From contig CAMGYJ010000004.1 of assembly GCA_946122785.1 (NCBI GenBank), positions 59,838,679 to 59,902,678 on the forward strand: a DNA stretch of 64,000 nucleotides, in the 5' to 3' direction. A program made the translations under genes and the position numbers. This stretch comes from Linum tenue. Lineage: Eukaryota; Streptophyta; Magnoliopsida; Malpighiales; Linaceae. Each line of letters starts with the position of its first letter. The stretch's first letter is position 1. Below the pieces are notes generated by a model. It did no database searches. It saw only the letters and a list, made by a program, of their open reading frames with translations, and was not told where the DNA came from. Of the stretch, positions 58,492 to 64,000 are shown piece after piece.

Positions 58492-61459
58492 TTTTTTTTT
58501 TTTTTACAAAAGATAATCTATATTGATTGGAACAAAAGATAGTTACATCCTGGAAATCAGCCAAGCCTGAAAATCAAAGAAACGACTCAAGGTCGGGTAC
58601 AAAGAGAGGGCTTTACGAGCCACCATATGGGCTACCCTATTACTACGCTGACCTACAAATCGAACACTAAAGCCAGAGAGACTACTAAAATATGGCAAAA
58701 GTTCCTCCAAAATAGCACCAACATGATTGTCTCTGACGTCCGCCTGAATAATCTTGTCAATAATAACCTTGGCATCCCCTTCAAAGCGCACATCCGATAG
58801 GCCAAGCTCAAGGCACCACAGAACCGCCTCGCGGAGGACAAGCAATTCCACCACCAAAGGGTCATCCAGGCAAGGAAAATGAATCCCCTTCACCAACCAG
58901 ACCGCCTTATTTTGTGTGAACAGAACCACCCCTCCAGCCGAGTGCGATCCACAACGAACAGCTCCATCCCACATACAAATAATCCTGTCCGCTCCTACAG
59001 ACCCCATATGATGCTCCCCATAGAGACCCACCCCAGGAGGACACGCAGTTGGACTCCTATCCACCGGCGAACTGCCCACTCCTCATACTGCTGCTGAAAC
59101 TGACGCATCAATGCAGGGAACCCAAACTGCTTCCCCTCAAAGACCACCCAGTTCCTCGATCTCCATATCCGCCAAAGGATGGCTACCACCGCCATAAACA
59201 GAGTATGTTGGTGGATCAAAGCCATTAATCGTTTTAGGAACAAAGGGAAGGTATGACGAGGGAGCCCCTCCCCCAGATACGCCAACCCAGAATAATCCCA
59301 AAGGGCACGAGCCACCGGACAATCAAAGAATAAATGCTCCATTGTTTCCGCACTAGCCCAACAAACCGGACATCTTGGATGCACAGGGACCTTTCTCTCG
59401 ACCAGGGCCACCGTAGTGGGCAGGATACGATTTAGGATTTGCCAGACAAAGATTTTAAGCTTCGGGGGTATGTCTGCGTCCCACAATCGAATCCAAGAGG
59501 CTTTATCCATCCAGCCAACCGTGGACCGCCAACCCCCCCCCCCCCCCCCCGCGTCGCCTATCAATCGAGACCGCTAGATGGTAAGCTGATTTGACTGTGA
59601 AGATCCCATTCTCAGTAGCATGCCAGATTAGCCTATAAGCCACATCTTGTCGCGGGAGAGGGATACATAGAATGGCCTGGCAAGTCGGCGGATCAAACCA
59701 TTGATGAAGCCTACGTACATCCCAACACCCCGCACCTGGACATATTACTTCCGCCACCCGAGGCCCTCCACCCTCCGGCAACACCCGGGGACTGAACCTG
59801 GGGGGATCGAATTGGAGCATAGGGATCCAGTTAGAGTTGAGAAGAGACGCACTTTGGCCATTGCCAATCTGCCATCTTAACCCCTTTAGCAATAGCTCTC
59901 TACCAAACAAGATGCTCTGCCATCCCCAGGAGGGTCGGGATCGAGCTGAGGCATCAAGGAAAGACCCAATGGGGAAATATTTGCCCTTATAAACCTGAGC
60001 CAGGAGAGATTGAGGGTCCATAAGAATACGCCATCCAATCTTGGCAAGCAAGGCCTGATTAAATTGCTCAAACCGACGAAATCCCAGACCCCCATCATGT
60101 TTGCTGCGGCACAGATTACGCCAAGAAATCCACCGAATCCGAGAATGATCCTCAGCATCACCCCACCAGAAGCGGGCCACATGCTTATCCAGAAGCCGAC
60201 ACAAAGAGAGAGGAAGCTTAAAGCAGGACATAACATGTAGCGGCAAAGCCAAAGCAACCGACTTAATCAAAGTCTCTTTGGCCGCCCTCGACAGAGTCCG
60301 CTGCTTCCACCCCTGGAGTCGGTCCAGCAATTTCTCCTCCAAATATCTGAACGTGGCCATTTTGGACCGAGCGATTAATGTCGGCAACCCCAAATACTTA
60401 TCTTGAACTCCTACTGCCCCAACACCTAGTATCGAGGCCAAGAACTCTTGATCGGCTCGGACAATATTTTTACTAAAGCACACTGCCGACTTAGCCAGAT
60501 TTACCCGTTGACCGCTCAGTTTCTCATACTCATTCAAGACCTCAATCAAATTCTCACACTCCCTAAGAGTACCGCGCAAGAACAAATACGAATCATCTGC
60601 AAAGAAAATATGCGATATCCGTGGAGCACGAGGAGCCACCTTCACTCCCTCCAGCCGTTTCTCCGAGATTGTCTTGCGAAGGAGCGCCGCAAAGCCCTCA
60701 GTGCACAGCACAAACAAGAGAGGGGAAAGAGGATCCCCTTGCCGCAACCCCCTTGACGGAGTGAAATAACCTGAAGGGATCTCATTCATAAGAATAGTAA
60801 ACGAGGAAGATCTGAGGCACTCACTAATCCATCCTTGCCAAATGGAGTTAAATCCCATCTTATCCAAAACCGCAAGGAGAAAGGGCCATTCGACTCTATC
60901 ATAGGCATTTTCCATGTCAACCTTTAGAGCCATGTACCCTTTCTTACCTCGCGTTTTAATTTTCATATAATGCATTAACTCATGGCCGAGGAGGATGTTC
61001 TCAACAATTTGACGTTCCCGGATAAATGCGTTTTGGCCATCAGAGATAATACTAGGCAGGACACGAGCCAGACGCTCTGCCATAATCTTGGTAATAATTT
61101 TATAAACTAACTGGCACAAGCTAATCGGGCGCAATTGTCGCATAGACTCCACATTCTCGACCTTGCGGATCAGAGTGAGCCAAGTATGATTGAAGCTCCG
61201 CAGCATCCGACTAGTAGCAAAGAACGAGCAAACTGCCGCTACTACGGACTCACCCACAATGTCCCAGAAGGCCTTGAAAAATTTCTCAGTGAATCCATCC
61301 GATCCCGGCGCTTGTTTCGATCCCATAGCAAACACAGTTTTACGGACCTCAGCAGGTTAAGCATATGTTAAGCCCCGATCAACTAACTGCTCTGGAATTA
61401 AGAATATGTTAAGCAAAACTGTTAACATATCGCAGGACAAGAATACCATATGCTTAACT
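58492..61459 (-). mobile_element. 5'-truncated L1-type LINE (RT to RNase H), 3.0 kb
   Basis: Minus strand. From 61335: RT core with MGSKQAPGSDGFTEKFFKA, LRPISLCQLVYKIITKIMAE, VDMENAYDRVEW, GLRQGDPLSPLLFVL and the catalytic FADD (IFFADDSYLFL). The zinc-binding region follows near 59330 (CPVCWASAETMEHLFFDCPV). The RNase H domain (58543-59079) ends RVAHMVARKALSLYP and FQAWLISRM. A T run (A on the minus strand, 58491-58505) is the tail. TATCTTCAT flanks it at 58483-58491 and 61460-61468. The endonuclease half is missing. Two frame changes: one in a run of about 20 G (minus strand, 59530-59550) and one near 59040. About 100 bp of extra sequence lies between the RT frame and the 5' junction. Confidence 0.9.
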
Positions 61460-61468
61460 TATCTTCAT

Positions 61469-61957
61469 CGTTGTTATAAGGACGAAAAACATTTCCTTTT
61501 TTATTATTTTCTACAGGATTTGGTCGGTAGGAAATATTATTCCAGAGGCGATATATATATATATATATATATGAAATAAATCGGCTATAAAATTGAATAA
61601 AATATCTTCCAAGTACTGTTTGTGGTTTGTGTGTTGTTCGGAATTCGGAATTCGGAAAAAGGTGAAAGGGATTTACGGGAGGAGAGGACTGTGAGGAGAT
61701 AGGTCGACAGACAGAGGTGAATTTTGAGGAAAGAGAAAGAGAGCGAGAGAGTGCGTGGGTGTCTTGCGTTGTGTTCTGTGTGTCTCTCTCTTTCCGTCTC
61801 CCTCCCTGTCTATCTGTCTCGTTCCTCTTCTTTTTTTTTTTTTTTTTTTTGTCTTTCCGCGGCTCCCTGCAAATTTCAATTCCAGCTTCCCCGAGTTTCC
61901 ACCGCAGATCTTCCCTCTCTTTCTCTTCCCTATCTCTCATCCTCCTCGTCGCCGGCG
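61469..61957 (+). promoter_or_regulatory. ARL8 promoter and 5' leader
   Basis: An (AT)n microsatellite lies at 61551-61571, a GAATTCGGAATTCGG duplication at about 61637, purine-rich then pyrimidine-rich stretches from 61700, a CT/TCTGT-rich leader and a run of about 20 T at 61830-61850. Transcription probably starts between 61620 and 61720. No clear TATA box apart from the AT repeat. Confidence 0.5.
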
Positions 61958-64000
61958 ATGGGTATTTGGGAAGCTTTGCTCAATTGGCTCCGCAGGTTCG
62001 CCTCGCTTCTCAATTCCCTTTGTTTGCAATTGAATTCCCATCGTTTCTAGTTGAGATTGGTCCTCTTTAATTTGTTTGCTGCCGCAGTTCTTTGTGATTT
62101 GGGGATGGAGGTAAATGTAGCTTATGCCTTAGTTTTGAGCTCTGTTACGTGGTTTTGAGGTTTCAATTCAGATGGAATGGGCGAGTGATTGAATTCCCTG
62201 AAGCTTTTGTCCTCATGTTTAGCTGATCATTCTAGCTAGGAATTCCTATGGTATTCTGCTCGGTCTATGTTCTCTTTTCCAAGATTGGAATTGGGAGGAG
62301 TATGATTGTGGCTATTGGCCAAATGTTTACGATTACATGTAGTCTGGACGATATGATATCTTGATCTGGTCAGAACTCTTTATATTTCTGTGTATAGTCG
62401 TGGAGTTAAAGCTATGAAAATCGTGGTTGCATAGGATACATGTTCACGGATTTAAGGACAACAGGCTTGAAGTAGGTAGACAAGTTAGCAAAGTTGGCAA
62501 TTTAATTCTCGTTAGGCTGTAAACTTCCCAGACTCGTAACAGACGTCTAGGAACAAACAAGAAGAGGGTCAGTAGTCTTTGCCCGGATTTTGCCTTCCCA
62601 CAGGAACACTCCTGGTTTGCTAATTCTTGGCTGGGGAGAGATGCAGCTTCGCAGTATTTAAGAGTGACTGGTGTGTATTATGTGATAGTTAAGTTGTAGG
62701 AACTTCAGTTGATATGTGAAGTGGCTGGAATAAGGTGAAGAATTATAGTTAATGAAACCTGCCGGGTGGTTTAGCTTGTTATATTGGAAGCTCACATGAC
62801 ATACCCTGGGGAACTTTGTTTTAAAAAGTTATCTTTAGTTTTGCTTATTCATGCTCTTAACCTTCTATTTTGTTATGTGATTGCAGTCTCTTTTTCAAGC
62901 AGGAGATGGAGCTGTCCCTGATAGGGCTTCAGAATGCCGGAAAGACTTCTCTTGTTAATGTCGTGGCTGTAAGTATGGTGGTTCATGCATGTATCATTTT
63001 ATACTGATTCTTTTCAGGCAGGCCATTTGTCTGGCTCCTATATTTCTTGATGCTGACTTCTTTCTTGTGATTTAAGACCGGTGGATATAGTGAAGACATG
63101 ATCCCAACGGTGAGTTCTGGTTACAACTTTTGGTCCCTTTTTGCACTTTACTTATGTTGAACCTCCTTGCCGAGTCAGTAATTTTGGAAGTTCCCGTGAA
63201 CTCCTTATGTTGTGACGATGAACTAATAACAGCATGTTGTTTTGACCTTCAGGTGGGATTCAACATGAGGAAAGTAACAAAAGGAAATGTCACCATTAAG
63301 TTGTGGGATCTTGGTGGTCAACCTAGGTTCCGCAGTATGTGGGAGCGATATTGCCGTGCGGTCTCAGCTATTGTGTAAGAAAACTGTTCTCAAGTAATTT
63401 GCAGACTTGTGAGTTTGACTTACGATTCCATTATCCTTCTGGTTGACAAATTTTGATTAGTAGGTAGTTTGCCCAAGTGGCTTTTAGTTGCATTCTCTTT
63501 TCTGTTGAAGATACACTTTATTGGTTTCACCTCCAATTAGAAAACAAATTGGTTTGTTTGAGCATGTTGAAATACAGGGAAAGTTCAAACCTGTCAACTT
63601 GCATATCCAGTGTAGTTGTTACTCTATACCATTTGCAAAAGTTCAACAAGTTGAATAAACTTGCGAACAAGGGCTTGGTCCAGTGGTATTACCGGAGGTC
63701 CCAGGTTCGAATCTCTTAAGTAGCACCTAATTATAAAAACAAACCTATTTCACCCTTATAAAAGAAAAAGAAAAACCACTTTTTCTGTAAACTTTGACTT
63801 CTACTTGTGAGTTCACAATTCACATTAGCAGACAGTTGATTGTATACAACAACAATCTTGCGGACATATTTTTTTCTGCTCTGATTTCTATGGAAGTCAA
63901 GCTTGCATCTTGGAGGCAAGCATGCCATTATATGTGTGGGTCTCTGACTTGTTACTCTTAGCCCCTCTAGTTGTTTTATTGTTGCCATCATCTTAGCTCA
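61958..64000 (+). CDS. ARL8: ARF-like small GTPase ARL8 (5' part; runs off the window)
   Basis: Exons in the window: 61958-61995, 62887-62968, 63077-63109 and 63253-63374, all with GT-AG introns; 91 complete codons and a split one. The protein begins with an amphipathic helix ([16 protein letters not shown]), then the P-loop [12 protein letters not shown], switch 1 [15 protein letters not shown] and the switch 2 motif [17 protein letters not shown]; the rest of the G domain lies beyond the end. ARL8 binds endosome, lysosome or vacuole membranes and in plants is also used by tobamovirus replication complexes. The GTPase call is firm, and ARL8 over other ARLs follows from the [20 protein letters not shown] start. 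The donor at 63375 (GT|GTAAGA) is placed to keep the conserved AIVY junction in frame. Intron 4 carries a SINE. Confidence 0.93.
63665..63775 (+). mobile_element. tRNA-derived SINE in ARL8 intron 4
   Basis: A Pol III box A (TGGTCCAGTGGT, 63676-63687) and box B (GGTTCGAATCT, 63704-63714) are spaced as in tRNA-related SINEs, with GGGCTTGG at the start. They are followed by A-rich sequence. There is no cloverleaf that closes at both ends, so this is not a tRNA gene. The exact ends and target duplication were not resolved. Confidence 0.65.

Noticed and set aside
63671..63720. Possible tRNA gene
   Set aside because: Boxes A and B are present but no acceptor stem pairs across the ends, and an A-rich tail follows; SINE fits better.
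1..64000. CRISPR arrays, bacterial operons, organelle DNA, rRNA genes
   Set aside because: None seen: no regularly spaced short repeats with unique spacers, no plastid or mitochondrial genes, no rRNA sequence.

Overview
The window is nuclear DNA of a flowering plant, most likely a eudicot. The genes are spliced at plant-type GT-AG sites, the closest relatives I can name are angiosperm proteins, and the spaces between genes are packed with plant transposon families: L1-type LINEs, Ty3/gypsy of the Tat lineage, a TRIM, foldback Mutator-like elements, hAT-type MITEs, a CACTA end, Helitron ends and a tRNA-derived SINE. I cannot name the species.

Five host genes are supported. (1) 11575-16686 (+): five-exon gene for the condensin II subunit CAP-G2 (HEB1-like), 1257 aa. 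(2) 17122-23016 (-): seven-exon gene for an autoinhibited P2B Ca2+-ATPase of the ACA1/ACA2 type, 1017 aa, convergent with CAP-G2; its first intron has a GC donor and holds a MITE and a LINE tail. (3) 44761-47177 (+): six-exon gene for a mitochondrial outer-membrane porin (VDAC), 278 aa. (4) 56684-57124 (-): intronless gene for ribosomal protein L26/uL24, 146 aa, with a telo-box and site II promoter. (5) 61958 to beyond the window end (+): gene for the small GTPase ARL8.

Region by region. 1-5300: a decayed LINE on the minus strand cut by two related foldback elements, each with a perfect 9-bp target duplication, then a MITE-like element. 5300-11500: AT-rich sequence without genes, containing a short tandem duplication, a promoter-like block, a CACTA terminus, two Helitron 3' ends, and a hAT MITE with a poly(A) retroposon inside it. 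11575-23016: CAP-G2 and the Ca2+-ATPase. 23017-28350: decayed LINE, a MITE and a candidate gene-capturing element. 28366-30316: a 5'-truncated LINE with a 16-bp target duplication. 30830-44550: a five-element nest directly upstream of VDAC. 47178-55345: MITEs, a LINE tail and an old gypsy-type (possibly Athila-like) element with two diverged LTRs. 55346-64000: RPL26, two adjacent MITEs, a 3-kb LINE and ARL8.

The most striking structure is the nest at 30830-44550. A foldback Mutator-like element (TSD TAGAATAGAA) contains a second TIR element carrying host-gene-like sequence (TSD TATTCAAAC). That second element contains a hAT MITE (TSD AAAAAGTG), a complete 287-bp TRIM (TSD GCGAC) and a 10.7-kb Tat-lineage gypsy element (TSD CTAGT) whose two 556-bp LTRs look identical. 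The gypsy element has a second, archaeal-type RNase H, a 97-bp tandem array of palindrome-headed subunits, and a complete antisense three-exon gene (804 aa) with its own TATA box. Its sense pol frame is broken twice although the insertion is very young. The nest ends 210 bp before the VDAC start codon, and the 3' LTR points at VDAC. Antisense ORFs and 3' tandem repeats are known from the Tat lineage, so the antisense gene is a clear example of a little-understood system and not a wholly new one.
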